From the NCBI GenBank assembly GCA_902557385.1, contig CACDZF010000005.1, positions 1 through 56,511 on the forward strand: a DNA stretch of 56,511 nt, read 5' to 3'. Shown here piece after piece: positions 17,301 to 25,875 of this stretch (position 1 is the first letter of the stretch; every line of letters starts with the position of its first letter). The notes beneath the pieces are model-generated. The model was given only the letters and a program-made list of their open reading frames with translations. It did not search any database and was not told where the DNA came from. The translations under genes and the position numbers were made by a program. This stretch comes from an uncultured Pelagibacteraceae bacterium (lineage in GTDB: Bacteria; Pseudomonadota; Alphaproteobacteria; Pelagibacterales; Pelagibacteraceae).

Positions 17301-18886
17301 TAGCTAGATTAAGACATTCAACTCCTGGAGTAACATTAATTTCTCCTCCACCTCATCACGATATTTATTCAATTGAAGATTTAGCTCAGCTAATTTATGA
17401 TTTAAAACAAATAAATCCAAAAGCTAGAGTAGGAGTTAAGTTGGTAGCCTCATCTGGAATTGGAACAATTGCCGCTGGAGTTGCTAAGGCTAAGGCGGAT
17501 ATAATATTAATCTCAGGACATAATGGTGGGACTGGAGCAACACCTCAAACAAGTGTTAAGTATGTTGGAATTCCATGGGAGATGGGATTAACTGAAGCAA
17601 ACCAAGTGTTAACTTTAAATAACTTGAGACATCAAGTAACACTAAGGACTGATGGTGGAATTAAAACTGGAAGAGATGTAGTTATCGCAGCGATGATGGG
17701 AGCGGAAGAGTTTGGAGTTGCTACAACTGCTTTAGTTGCTATGGGATGTATTATGGTGAGACAGTGTCATTCTAATACATGTCCAGTTGGCGTTTGTACT
17801 CAAGATGAAAAATTAAGAGAAAAATTTACAGGCACTCCAGACAAAGTCGTTAATCTTTTTTCTTTTATTGCTCAGGAAGTAAGAGAAATTCTAGCATCAA
17901 TAGGATACAAATCTTTGAATGATATAATTGGAAGAACAGACTTACTTAGACAGGTAAGTAAAGCATCTCCAAATCTTGATGATCTTGATCTTAATCCACT
18001 TTTTGTACAAGCTGATCCTGGTGAAAACTATAGATACTGTAAAGACCAAGAAATAAATAAAGTCCCAGACACATTAGATGAACAAATATGGCCCGATATT
18101 GAAAAATCTTTAGACGAAAATAAAATTAAAAAAAATGAATTTTTAATTAAAAATACTAACAGAGCAGTTGGTACTAGGTTATCACACTACTTATATAAAA
18201 AATATGGCAACAACAACTTGGACGATAATTTTTTAACTTTGTTATTTAAAGGATCAGCAGGTCAATCCTTTGGAGCATTTGGTGCTAAAGGTTTAAAGTT
18301 AGTTGTAGAAGGAGATGCAAATGATTATGTGGGCAAAGGCTTGTCTGGTGCAACAATTTCAATAAAATTACCTGAAGAGAGTAATTTAATATCCAATGAA
18401 AATACTATCATAGGAAATACAGTTTTATATGGCGCAACCTCAGGAAAACTTTATGCTGCAGGTCAAGCAGGCGAAAGATTTGCGGTAAGAAATTCCGGAG
18501 CAATTTCTGTTATTGAAGGATGTGACTCAAATGGATGTGAATATATGACCGGAGGTACGGTTGTTATTTTAGGTGAAGTCGGAGATAATTTTGCAGCAGG
18601 CATGACTGGTGGAATGGCTTTTGTTTATGATCCAGTAAAAGAATTCGAAAAAAGAGTAAACCCTGAAACAGTAATTTGGCAACCTTTAGAAACTGAATAT
18701 TGGATCAAATATTTAAAAAGTTTAATCAATGAGCATACTAAAGAAACTAACTCACTATTTTCAAAAAAAATCATAGAAAAATTTGATTTAGAGGTTAAAA
18801 ATTTTGTACAAGTTTGCCCAAAGGAAATGGTGGAAAAATTAAAAAATCCTTTAAGTTATGGCTCAAAATTTAAAAAAGTAATTTAG
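14378..18886 (+). CDS. gltB: Glutamate synthase large subunit
   Basis: A 1502-residue protein of normal length. The mature N-terminal nucleophile is C27 in MEHDACGVGLVAS, which implies removal of a 26-residue propeptide. The order is: class II glutamine amidotransferase domain, central domain, FMN-binding synthase domain with KPGEGGQLPGFKV and SGHNGGTGATP, the 3Fe-4S motif CHSNTCPVGVCTQ, and a C-terminal beta-helix domain rich in glycine (GGTVVILGEVGDNFAAGMTGG). It makes two glutamates from glutamine and 2-oxoglutarate in the cytoplasm with electrons from GltD. It is the second gene of the gltD-gltB unit, an order reversed from the common gltBD. Confidence 0.97.
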   Translation: MISRYKKNLKILEKENVYSKKMEHDACGVGLVASTEGKKSRKVVEYGIEALKAVWHRGAVDADGKTGDGAGIHLEIPKDFFSEKIELTGHTYDDSEICIGMIFLPRNNYSAQENSRTLVEKELTKSNFSIYGWRQVPVNPKVLGEKAERTRPEITQVLFKHNDKKLSNKNLEVKLYESRRKIEKEASIINLNDFYICSFSSKSIIYKGMFLAESLSDFYTDLKDERFISRYAIFHQRFSTNTAPSWDLAQPFRALAHNGEINTLKGNINWMKVHEQEMHSPIFDNMENLKPVIPSGNSDSASLDNVFELLNISGQPAPLAKLMLIPDAWSKKSKVLPKNHQQLFNFLNSTMEPWDGPAAIAATDNEWVIAASDRNGLRPLRFTITKDNFLFAGSETGMIELNEKQIKHKGRLGPGEIIGIRIEKGKVYKNSEIKNFLAKEYKHFNSQIIDLDNKITITNEKNFYSGLDLKRRQHAFGLSIEDLELILHPMAEDAKEATGSMGDDTPLAVLSDRYRPLYHFFRQNFSQVTNPPIDSLRENKVMSLKTRFGNLGNILDFDKLTKENIFVLNSPVLSNSQFEKLTNFFGKNSKTIDCTFVQEENIDSSIKQIQKDAEIAVRQGSNQLILSDRNISETKLPIPMLLCVGAINTHLIKNKLRGYVSIHVQTGEALDTHSFATLLGVGATTVNPYLALDSLHQRFEKKLFGQFDFEDCIKRYIKSVNAGLLKIMSKMGISVLSSYRGGCNFETVGLSRTIVSDYFSGVTSKISGIGLVGIEKKIRDIHKDAFNSSDTVLPIGGIYRYRKNGETHQYQGRLIHLLQNAVASKSYEAYKKYAEGIYNLPPINLRDLIDFRKRYLNPPIDISEVETIENIMKRFGSGSMSHGALSKEAHETLAIGMNRIKGASCSGEGGEDEKRFKKLNNGDNANSRVKQIASARFGVTINYLNNCNEIEIKIAQGAKPGEGGQLPGFKVTDEIARLRHSTPGVTLISPPPHHDIYSIEDLAQLIYDLKQINPKARVGVKLVASSGIGTIAAGVAKAKADIILISGHNGGTGATPQTSVKYVGIPWEMGLTEANQVLTLNNLRHQVTLRTDGGIKTGRDVVIAAMMGAEEFGVATTALVAMGCIMVRQCHSNTCPVGVCTQDEKLREKFTGTPDKVVNLFSFIAQEVREILASIGYKSLNDIIGRTDLLRQVSKASPNLDDLDLNPLFVQADPGENYRYCKDQEINKVPDTLDEQIWPDIEKSLDENKIKKNEFLIKNTNRAVGTRLSHYLYKKYGNNNLDDNFLTLLFKGSAGQSFGAFGAKGLKLVVEGDANDYVGKGLSGATISIKLPEESNLISNENTIIGNTVLYGATSGKLYAAGQAGERFAVRNSGAISVIEGCDSNGCEYMTGGTVVILGEVGDNFAAGMTGGMAFVYDPVKEFEKRVNPETVIWQPLETEYWIKYLKSLINEHTKETNSLFSKKIIEKFDLEVKNFVQVCPKEMVEKLKNPLSYGSKFKKVI

Positions 18887-18887
18887 T

Positions 18888-19763
18888 GTGAAAAATATAA
18901 ATATTTTTTGTTATGGTTTTGGTCAAGTTGCAAAAAGTTTTGTAAATAGATTATCTTTAGAGGGTTTTAAAATACACCTGTCTACAACCAATAGATCTGA
19001 GACAACTTTCAATAAAATAGGAAACGTTGAATATAAAAGTTATAAATTTGAAAACAATAACTTTGATGAGGAAATTATTGATAAATTAAAAAATTCTGAC
19101 CACATATTAATTTCTATTCCACCAATTGATGGAAACGATATTGTCATAAATAATTTTTCAGACTCTTTAAAAATCTCCAATATTAAATGGATTACATATT
19201 TGTCAGCCACCAGTGTTTATGGTAATCATAAAGGAGAATGGGTCAATGAATTAAGCAAAACTCATCCAACTTCACCTCTTGGAATAAGTAGATTAAAAGT
19301 AGAAGAAAAGTGGCTGTCTTTCGTTAAAAAAAATAATTTACCCCTTCAAATATTTAGACTATCAGGCGTATATTCTAATAAAAATAACCCATTGCTAAGA
19401 TTAAAATCAGGTCAAGCAAATATAATTAATAAACCAAATCATTTTTTTTCAAGAATACATGTTGAAGATATTGCAAACGTTTTGTTAAAGTCATTAACAA
19501 ATTTTAAGACAAATGAAATTTATAATATTTCTGATGATAAACCAGCTTCCTCACAGGAAGTAATGTCTTATGCGGCTAAAATTTTAAAAACTGATTTACC
19601 TAAAACAATAGACGAGCAAGATATTAAAAGTGAAATGCTTAAAAATTTTTATAAAGACTCTAAAAAAGTTAGTAATCAAAAAATGAAGAAATTTTTTAGT
19701 TATAATTTAAAATTTCCGACTTATATCGAAGGCTTAAATAATATTAGTAACAATCTTACTTAA
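18888..19763 (+). CDS. NAD(P)-binding SDR-family protein, YeeZ-like
   Basis: A 291-residue protein from GTG 18888, one base after the gltB stop. The start INIFCYGFGQVAKSFVNRL is a Rossmann nucleotide-binding motif of the GxGxxG type. Later there are LSATSVYGNHKGEWVNE and HVEDIANVL, which match the YeeZ-type extended SDR proteins annotated as NAD-dependent epimerase/dehydratase-like. The classical YxxxK catalytic pair is not obvious. Substrate and role are not known. The position suggests cotranscription with gltB. The 3' end overlaps the convergent hydrolase gene by 30 bases. Confidence 0.75.
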   Translation: MKNINIFCYGFGQVAKSFVNRLSLEGFKIHLSTTNRSETTFNKIGNVEYKSYKFENNNFDEEIIDKLKNSDHILISIPPIDGNDIVINNFSDSLKISNIKWITYLSATSVYGNHKGEWVNELSKTHPTSPLGISRLKVEEKWLSFVKKNNLPLQIFRLSGVYSNKNNPLLRLKSGQANIINKPNHFFSRIHVEDIANVLLKSLTNFKTNEIYNISDDKPASSQEVMSYAAKILKTDLPKTIDEQDIKSEMLKNFYKDSKKVSNQKMKKFFSYNLKFPTYIEGLNNISNNLT

Positions 19764-20489
19764 TTCAACATTAATCTTCTTTAAATTTTTTTTACTAGAA
19801 AGGCTATGGTCCCCACTTTTTATTATAATCATTTTTTTTTTTGCATTAACAAACAATCTAAGAACCTTTTTTGAATAAGTTACTGGCACCACTTCATCTT
19901 TGCTTCCATGCAACATAGTTAAATAGATTTTAGATTTAATTTTTTTATTAAAGACTTTATTTTTTCTTCCATCTTTTATTAATTGATAAGTTATTGGATA
20001 TTCATAATCTCCATATTTAAGATTGTATATTCCATTTCTTTTTGTTTCATTTTTCATTTTTTTTGTAAATTTTTTCCACATAAGCCTCTCCAAAAATTCT
20101 GGAGCAGATCCAATTCCTAAAAAACCTTTAATTTGATTTTTAAAAAACTTAAATTGATTAATTGATAGCCATGCACCCATACTTGAACCTACTAAAATAA
20201 AATTGTTTTTCTTAACAATTTTTTTAATTGTTAATTTTACCTCTTTAGTCCATTGAGTAATATTTCCACTAGTAAATTTTCCTGAAGATTTACCATGACC
20301 AGAATATTCAATTGCCAAAAAACCTAATTTTTTTTTTTTACAGAATTTTTGAAAATTTAGAGGTTTCTCTCCTTCTATATCTGACATAAACCCGTGAAGA
20401 AATATTATGTAAAGGTTTTTCTTATAATAATTAGTTAAATATCTAATTTTTTTACTTTTTGATAATTTTATGTATTTAAACCTACTCAT
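19734..20489 (-). CDS. Alpha/beta hydrolase
   Basis: A 251-residue alpha/beta-hydrolase-fold protein. The oxyanion HGF motif is at residues 32-34, the nucleophile elbow GSSMGAW has S103, the acid is probably the aspartate in GSKDEVVPV, and the base is the histidine in SGDHSLS. The protein is cytoplasmic (no signal peptide). It resembles the short serine hydrolases with a central EYSGHGKSSG turn. Substrate is unknown. It converges on the SDR gene and diverges from the glycosyltransferase gene at 20531. Confidence 0.85.
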   Translation of the reverse strand: MSRFKYIKLSKSKKIRYLTNYYKKNLYIIFLHGFMSDIEGEKPLNFQKFCKKKKLGFLAIEYSGHGKSSGKFTSGNITQWTKEVKLTIKKIVKKNNFILVGSSMGAWLSINQFKFFKNQIKGFLGIGSAPEFLERLMWKKFTKKMKNETKRNGIYNLKYGDYEYPITYQLIKDGRKNKVFNKKIKSKIYLTMLHGSKDEVVPVTYSKKVLRLFVNAKKKMIIIKSGDHSLSSKKNLKKINVELSKIVTNII

Positions 20490-20530
20490 AAAAGTTTATT
20501 AGAATAATTTCTTAATATATAATTGTGCTA

Positions 20531-21685
20531 ATGTCTTCAAAATTAAAAGTTTTGCAAGTAATTCCTAAACTGGGCTTTGGCGGAGCTGAAACAGGATGTT
20601 ATGACCTAGCTCATTATTTGCATGAACAAAAATGCCATTCTTATATTGTTACGAGTGGTGGAGAGTTACTAAAATATGTTAACAGAAAAAAAGTTAAAAT
20701 TATTAGGCTACCAGTACACAGTAAAAATCCAGTATTAATATTTATAAATGCTTTAATTTTAACTTTCATTATTTTATTTTTAAATATTTCAATTGTCCAT
20801 GCGAGAAGTAGAGCTCCTGCATGGTCATGTCTATTTGCAACCAAAATTACTGGAAGAAAATTTGTCACAACTTTTCATGGAACTTATAATTTTAAAAGCT
20901 CAATAAAAAAATTTTATAATTCAATAATGTTAAGATCAGATTTAGTTATCGCTGGCTCAAATTTTATATTTTCTCATATTAATGACAATTATTCAAAATT
21001 TTTAGACCCTAAAAAAAAATTTTTAGTTATATTTAGAGGAATTAATACTGACTATTTTGATTCATCAACAACATTGGAGTCTGATGAGGATAATTTATTA
21101 AAAAAATGGGAAATAAATAGAGGTAAAAAATTAATATTAATGCCTGGAAGATTAACTAGTTGGAAAGGGCAAGAATTATTTATTGAAGCGATAAATTTAG
21201 TTAATAAAGAATTAGGGCATGAAGCATTCTATGCTGTAATACTGGGAAGTGATCAAGGTAGAAAAATTTACAAAAAAAAACTTATGCGACTTGTTGAACA
21301 ATATAGATTAAACAACCAATTAAGATTTGTAGATGAGTGCAAAAAAATGCCAGCCGCTTATAAAATTGCTAACTTAGTAGTTTCCGCTTCAATTGAACCA
21401 GAAGCTTTTGGAAGAGTATCTGTGGAGGCCCAATCGATGGAGAAACCTATTATAGCAAGCAATATTGGTGGCTCAAATGAAACGATTATAGATAATAAGA
21501 CTGGAATCTTATTTGAGTCAGGAAAAGCAGAGTCTTTAAGTAAAAAAATCATTGAAGTATTACAATTAGACGAATCGACATTGAAATCTATGGGCAATGA
21601 AGGTAGAAAAAATGTAATAAAAAAATTTAATATTGAAAAAATGTGTTTTTCTACATACTCAGAGTATAAAAAATTAATTAATTAA
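20531..21685 (+). CDS. Glycosyltransferase family 4
   Basis: A 384-residue GT-B glycosyltransferase from ATG 20531; a GTG two codons upstream is possible. The N-terminal domain starts with VIPKLGFGGAETGCYDLA, the usual GT4 acceptor-side glycine-rich loop. The C-terminal donor domain has GRLTSWKGQELFIEA and the EPEAFGRVSVEAQSM motif with the two conserved glutamates. It adds a sugar from an NDP- or GDP-sugar to a surface glycan or lipid acceptor at the inner membrane face. The sugar cannot be named. Its stop overlaps the thrS ATG by one base. Confidence 0.88.
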   Translation: MSSKLKVLQVIPKLGFGGAETGCYDLAHYLHEQKCHSYIVTSGGELLKYVNRKKVKIIRLPVHSKNPVLIFINALILTFIILFLNISIVHARSRAPAWSCLFATKITGRKFVTTFHGTYNFKSSIKKFYNSIMLRSDLVIAGSNFIFSHINDNYSKFLDPKKKFLVIFRGINTDYFDSSTTLESDEDNLLKKWEINRGKKLILMPGRLTSWKGQELFIEAINLVNKELGHEAFYAVILGSDQGRKIYKKKLMRLVEQYRLNNQLRFVDECKKMPAAYKIANLVVSASIEPEAFGRVSVEAQSMEKPIIASNIGGSNETIIDNKTGILFESGKAESLSKKIIEVLQLDESTLKSMGNEGRKNVIKKFNIEKMCFSTYSEYKKLIN

Positions 21686-23601
21686 TGCCAAATATAAAAC
21701 TACCAGATGGGAATTCATTAAAATTTGATACAAAAGTTACTGGATTTCAAATAGCTGAAAAAATTAGCAAATCTCTTTCCAAGCAGGCTCTGATAATTAG
21801 CGTTGATGGAAATTTAAAAGATTTAAATTATGAAATAGATAATGACTGTTCTGTCAAGATTTATACCGCTAAGGACAAAGAAGGATTAGAAACAATAAGA
21901 CATGATACAGCTCATGTACTAGCTATGGCCGTTCAAGAACTTTTTCCTAAAACTCAAGTAACAATCGGACCAGTAATTGATAATGGATTTTACTATGACT
22001 TTGCAAGGAAAGATCCATTTACTGAAGAAGATTTACGTAAAATAGAAAAAAAAATGTTGGAAATTGTTGAAAGAGACGAGCCAACCCATAGAGAAGTTTG
22101 GAAACGTGATAAAGCAATTGAACATTTTAAGAAAGCAGGAGAAATTTATAAGGCAGAAATAATTAAAGACATTCCAAAGGAGGAGGAGGTGTCAGTTTAT
22201 TTTCATGGGAAGTGGCATGATTTATGTAGAGGGCCACATTTGAGTTCTACCGGCAAAATTGGAAAATTTTTTAAATTGACTAAAGTATCGGGAGCATATT
22301 GGAGAGGAGACTCAAACAATGAGATGCTTCAAAGAATATACGGTACATCTTGGACTTCACAAAAAGAGCTTGATGAATACTTAAAAAGAATCGAAGAAGC
22401 TGAAAAAAGAGATCACAGAAAACTAGGTAAAGAAATGAACTTATTTCATTTTAGAGAAGAAAGCCCAGGCTCTGTTTTCTGGCATGAAAGAGGATGGACT
22501 CTTTTTCAAAAACTAATTGACTATATGAGAAATAAACAAAATGAAGCGGGCTATAAAGAAATAAATACTCCTGAAATACTAGATAGGTCACTTTGGGAAA
22601 AATCAGGACATTGGGAAAAATTTGGAGCCAACATGTATACATCAACAACTCCAGATGAAAAAATATTTGCAATAAAACCAATGAATTGTCCTGGGTGTGT
22701 TCAGGTATTTAATCAAGGCTTAAAAAGCTACAGAGATCTTCCATTAAAAATGTCTGAGTTTGGTAAAGTTCATAGATATGAACCGTCGGGTGCTCTACAT
22801 GGCTTACTAAGAGTTAGAGCATTTACACAAGATGATGCACATATATTTTGTACAGAAAATCAAATAACTGAAGAATGTCTTTCAGTAACTAATTTAATAT
22901 TAAATATTTATAAAGATTTAGGTTTTGAGAATGTTATTTTAAAATATTCTGACAGACCAGATATTAGAGTCGGTGATGATAAAGTTTGGGACAAAGCTGA
23001 AGCCGCATTGCTTAAAGCAGTTACAGTATCAAAACTTAAATATACAATTAATAAAGGAGAAGGGGCGTTTTATGGACCAAAGATTGAATTTGTTTTAAGA
23101 GATGCAATAGGTAGAGACTGGCAGTGTGGAACTTTACAAGTTGATTTAAATTTACCAGGTAGATTAGGTGCATCATACGTTGAAAAAGATGGAAGCAAGA
23201 AAGTACCAGTGATGTTGCACAGAGCTCTTTTCGGCTCTCTAGAAAGATTTATTGGAATTTTGATCGAACATTATGCTGGTAAGCTTCCCTTTTGGATTTC
23301 TCCAATCCAGGCAATGATTATTCCTGTATCAGATGAATTTGATGATTATGCTAAGGAGATAAATAAAAAAATTAAAAGTTCTGGTATAAATTGTGAAATA
23401 GATCTAAAAAATCACAACTTAAATTACAAAATAAGGGAACATTCACTGTCAAAAATACCACTTTTATTAATTTGTGGAAAAAAAGAAGTTGACAGTAACA
23501 GTGTAACTATTAGAAAATTAGATTCTACAAAACAAGAAAATATGGAACTAAAAACTTTTTTAAAAACATTTTCTGCTTTAAATAAAGCATCCCCAAACTA
23601 A
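21685..23601 (+). CDS. thrS: Threonyl-tRNA synthetase
   Basis: A 638-residue class II synthetase of normal length. Domains in order: TGS (1-60), editing domain with HDTAHVLAMAVQEL and the DLCRGPHL motif (about 60-240), catalytic core with MNCPGCVQVF (motif around the zinc cysteine) and motif 2 FGKVHRYEPSGALHGLLRVR, motif 3 VPVMLHRALFGSLERFIG, and the C-terminal anticodon-binding domain. It charges tRNA-Thr. It is followed directly by infC, the classical thrS-infC-rpmI-rplT-pheST order. Confidence 0.97.
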   Translation: MPNIKLPDGNSLKFDTKVTGFQIAEKISKSLSKQALIISVDGNLKDLNYEIDNDCSVKIYTAKDKEGLETIRHDTAHVLAMAVQELFPKTQVTIGPVIDNGFYYDFARKDPFTEEDLRKIEKKMLEIVERDEPTHREVWKRDKAIEHFKKAGEIYKAEIIKDIPKEEEVSVYFHGKWHDLCRGPHLSSTGKIGKFFKLTKVSGAYWRGDSNNEMLQRIYGTSWTSQKELDEYLKRIEEAEKRDHRKLGKEMNLFHFREESPGSVFWHERGWTLFQKLIDYMRNKQNEAGYKEINTPEILDRSLWEKSGHWEKFGANMYTSTTPDEKIFAIKPMNCPGCVQVFNQGLKSYRDLPLKMSEFGKVHRYEPSGALHGLLRVRAFTQDDAHIFCTENQITEECLSVTNLILNIYKDLGFENVILKYSDRPDIRVGDDKVWDKAEAALLKAVTVSKLKYTINKGEGAFYGPKIEFVLRDAIGRDWQCGTLQVDLNLPGRLGASYVEKDGSKKVPVMLHRALFGSLERFIGILIEHYAGKLPFWISPIQAMIIPVSDEFDDYAKEINKKIKSSGINCEIDLKNHNLNYKIREHSLSKIPLLLICGKKEVDSNSVTIRKLDSTKQENMELKTFLKTFSALNKASPN

Positions 23602-24147
23602 GTGGCAGAATTTAAGCAAAATTATTTTCAGAGAAGAACTAAGGATAGAGGTCCTAAAGCTAATAATAGAATAAATTCCCCTGAAGTTCAGGTGATTGCT
23701 AGTAGCGGTGAAAATCTAGGAATTCTTAATACCAATCAAGCTATAGCAATGGCTAAAGAAGAAGGATTAGATCTAATTGAAATTGCGCCGAAGGCTAATC
23801 CACCCGTTTGTAAAATTATTGATATGGGTAAATTTAAATATGATGCTCAAAAAAAAGCCAATAAAGCAAAAAAGAAGCAAAAAGTTGTTTCACTTAAAGA
23901 GATTAAATTAAGGCCAGTAACAGGAACTCACGACTATGAATTTAAAGTTAAAAATGCAAAAAAATTTATAGTAAAGGGTGATAAAGTAAAATTTACAATA
24001 AGGTTTAAAGGTAGAGAATTACAACATTCACATTTAGGAAATGAGTTAATGAATAAAATTAAAGAAGACATGAAAGATATTGGCAAGGTAGAGCTAGATC
24101 CTAAGTTTGACGGAAAACAAATGATAATGGTTATTCAGCCATTATAG
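23602..24147 (+). CDS. infC: Translation initiation factor IF-3
   Basis: A 181-residue IF-3 with the two-domain layout: the N-terminal domain (NRINSPEVQVIASSGENLGI, then EEGLDLIEIAPKANPPVCKI), a lysine-rich linker helix (about 75-95) and the C-terminal 30S-binding domain (LRPVTGTHDYEFKVK, then FTIRFKGRELQH). The start codon is GTG immediately after the thrS TAA, with no gap. Many infC genes use rare start codons for autoregulation; GTG is a mild version. It keeps initiator selection accurate on the 30S subunit. Confidence 0.96.
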   Translation: MAEFKQNYFQRRTKDRGPKANNRINSPEVQVIASSGENLGILNTNQAIAMAKEEGLDLIEIAPKANPPVCKIIDMGKFKYDAQKKANKAKKKQKVVSLKEIKLRPVTGTHDYEFKVKNAKKFIVKGDKVKFTIRFKGRELQHSHLGNELMNKIKEDMKDIGKVELDPKFDGKQMIMVIQPL

Positions 24148-24199
24148 GCAATAATATTAGTTGTAAATTTCAAGCAATATTTGTATAACCCCTTCAATT

Positions 24200-24406
24200 A
24201 TGCCCAAGTTAAAAACAAAAAGTTCAGCAAAAAAAAGATTTAAGATTTCAGCTAGAGGTAAAGTTATATCTGCACAAGCTGGTAAGAGACACGGCATGAT
24301 CAAAAGATCAAATTCACAAATTAGAAAACAAAGAGGCACAACAACTTTGACAAAACAAGATAGTAGAATTGTCAAATCATACATGCCGTATAGTTTAAGA
24401 GGATAA
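24200..24406 (+). CDS. rpmI: 50S ribosomal protein L35
   Basis: A 68-residue, very basic protein with the family start [20 protein letters not shown] and the conserved KRHGMIKRS region. It lies 52 bases after infC and one base before rplT. In other bacteria the infC-rpmI gap binds L20 for autoregulation; no clear structure was recognised here. Confidence 0.96.
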   Translation: MPKLKTKSSAKKRFKISARGKVISAQAGKRHGMIKRSNSQIRKQRGTTTLTKQDSRIVKSYMPYSLRG

Positions 24407-24407
24407 A

Positions 24408-24764
24408 ATGGCCAGAGTTAAAAGAGGAGTAACAAGTCACGCTAAACATAAAAAAGTACTAAAAGCTGTAAAGGGGCAATGGGGTAGAAGAAAAAATACT
24501 ATAAGAGTTGCAAGGCAAGCAATGGAAAAAGCTATGCAATATGCATACAGAGATCGTAGAAATAAAAAAAGAGATTTTAAATCATTGTGGATACAAAGAA
24601 TAAATGCCGGAGTTAGATCTGAAGGTTTAACTTATTCTAGATTTATTAATGGTCTCAGTAAGTCCGGTATAAAATTAGATCGGAAAATACTTGCTGAGAT
24701 TGCATATGATAATCCAGAAGCCTTTAAAACTATTGTTAAAAAAGCACAAGCAGCACTTAACTAA
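24408..24764 (+). CDS. rplT: 50S ribosomal protein L20
   Basis: A 118-residue protein with the classical start [19 protein letters not shown], the helix [20 protein letters not shown] and the RNA-contacting [11 protein letters not shown]. It is a primary 23S rRNA binding protein needed early in 50S assembly. It ends the infC-rpmI-rplT unit. pheS follows after a 43-base gap containing the palindrome TTCTTAAGTTAAGAA without a T run. Confidence 0.97.
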   Translation: MARVKRGVTSHAKHKKVLKAVKGQWGRRKNTIRVARQAMEKAMQYAYRDRRNKKRDFKSLWIQRINAGVRSEGLTYSRFINGLSKSGIKLDRKILAEIAYDNPEAFKTIVKKAQAALN

Positions 24765-24807
24765 TCTTCTCTATTGTTTTTCTTAAGTTAAGAAATAATC
24801 TGTATAA

Positions 24808-25875
24808 ATGTCGGAATTTGAAAAAAAAGTTATTGAGTATAAAGAAAGGATTAACAATTCTAAAAACTCAGAAGAAATACTCTCAATAAATTCTGAAATT
24901 TTTGGAAAAAATGGAATAATTAATTATGAATTCAAAAAATTAGGCTCTTTACCACATGAAGAAAAAAAAAAATTTGCTGCAAATATAAATAAAGCTAAGC
25001 AAGAGTTGACAGATATCTTCAAAGCAAAATCAATTCAAATACAAGATAAAGGTATAATAGAAAAAGTTAGTAAGGAAAAAATTGATATTACCTTACCTGA
25101 AAAAGACTTTAAAATTGGAAAAATTCATCCCATCTCACAAGTAATAGATGAGATATCGTGTATTTTTTCAGAAATAGGTTTTTCTGTAGAGGAAGGTCCA
25201 GATGTTGAAAATGATTATAATAATTTCACAGCCTTAAATACTCCAGAAAATCACCCTGCAAAAGATATGCATGATACATTTTATCTTGATGAAGATATGA
25301 AAACTTTATTGAGAACGCATACCTCTCCTGTTCAAGTAAGAACAATGATGAAAGGCAAACCTCCATTTAAGATAATAGCACCAGGAAGAACATATAGAAG
25401 TGATAGTGATCAAACTCATACCCCAATGTTTCATCAATTAGAGGGTCTACACATTGATAGAAATATTAATATGGGTCATCTAAAAGGCTGTCTGAATTAT
25501 TTTATAAAAGAGTTTTTTGAAGTAGACAAAATTAAAATGAGATTTCGGCCTAGTCATTTTCCATTTACGGAACCTTCAGCTGAGGTGGATATTGGATATA
25601 GACTAGAAAATAATAAAATCATAATTGGTGAGGGAGATAAATGGTTAGAGATACTCGGATGTGGAATGGTTCATCCAAATGTTCTTAAGAATTGCAAAGT
25701 TGACCCAAAAAAATATCAAGGCTTCGCTTTTGGTATTGGTATAGATAGGTTAGCTATGCTCAAATATGGAATTAAAGATTTAAGATCTTTTTTTGATTGT
25801 GATTTTAGATGGTTAAATCATTATGGCTTCGACCCCTTAGATGTTCCAACCAATTATAGAGGACTAAGCAGATGA
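24808..25875 (+). CDS. pheS: Phenylalanyl-tRNA synthetase alpha subunit
   Basis: A 355-residue class II catalytic subunit of normal length: an N-terminal coiled coil (about 1-90), then motif 2 around [17 protein letters not shown] and [18 protein letters not shown], and motif 3 [15 protein letters not shown] near the end. It binds ATP, Phe and the CCA end. The stop overlaps pheT by four bases (ATGA), so the alpha and beta subunits are coupled. Confidence 0.97.
   Translation: MSEFEKKVIEYKERINNSKNSEEILSINSEIFGKNGIINYEFKKLGSLPHEEKKKFAANINKAKQELTDIFKAKSIQIQDKGIIEKVSKEKIDITLPEKDFKIGKIHPISQVIDEISCIFSEIGFSVEEGPDVENDYNNFTALNTPENHPAKDMHDTFYLDEDMKTLLRTHTSPVQVRTMMKGKPPFKIIAPGRTYRSDSDQTHTPMFHQLEGLHIDRNINMGHLKGCLNYFIKEFFEVDKIKMRFRPSHFPFTEPSAEVDIGYRLENNKIIIGEGDKWLEILGCGMVHPNVLKNCKVDPKKYQGFAFGIGIDRLAMLKYGIKDLRSFFDCDFRWLNHYGFDPLDVPTNYRGLSR

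Noticed and set aside
24765..24807. Palindrome TTCTTAAGTTAAGAA after rplT as a terminator
   Set aside because: There is no T run after it, and pheS seems to continue the same unit.
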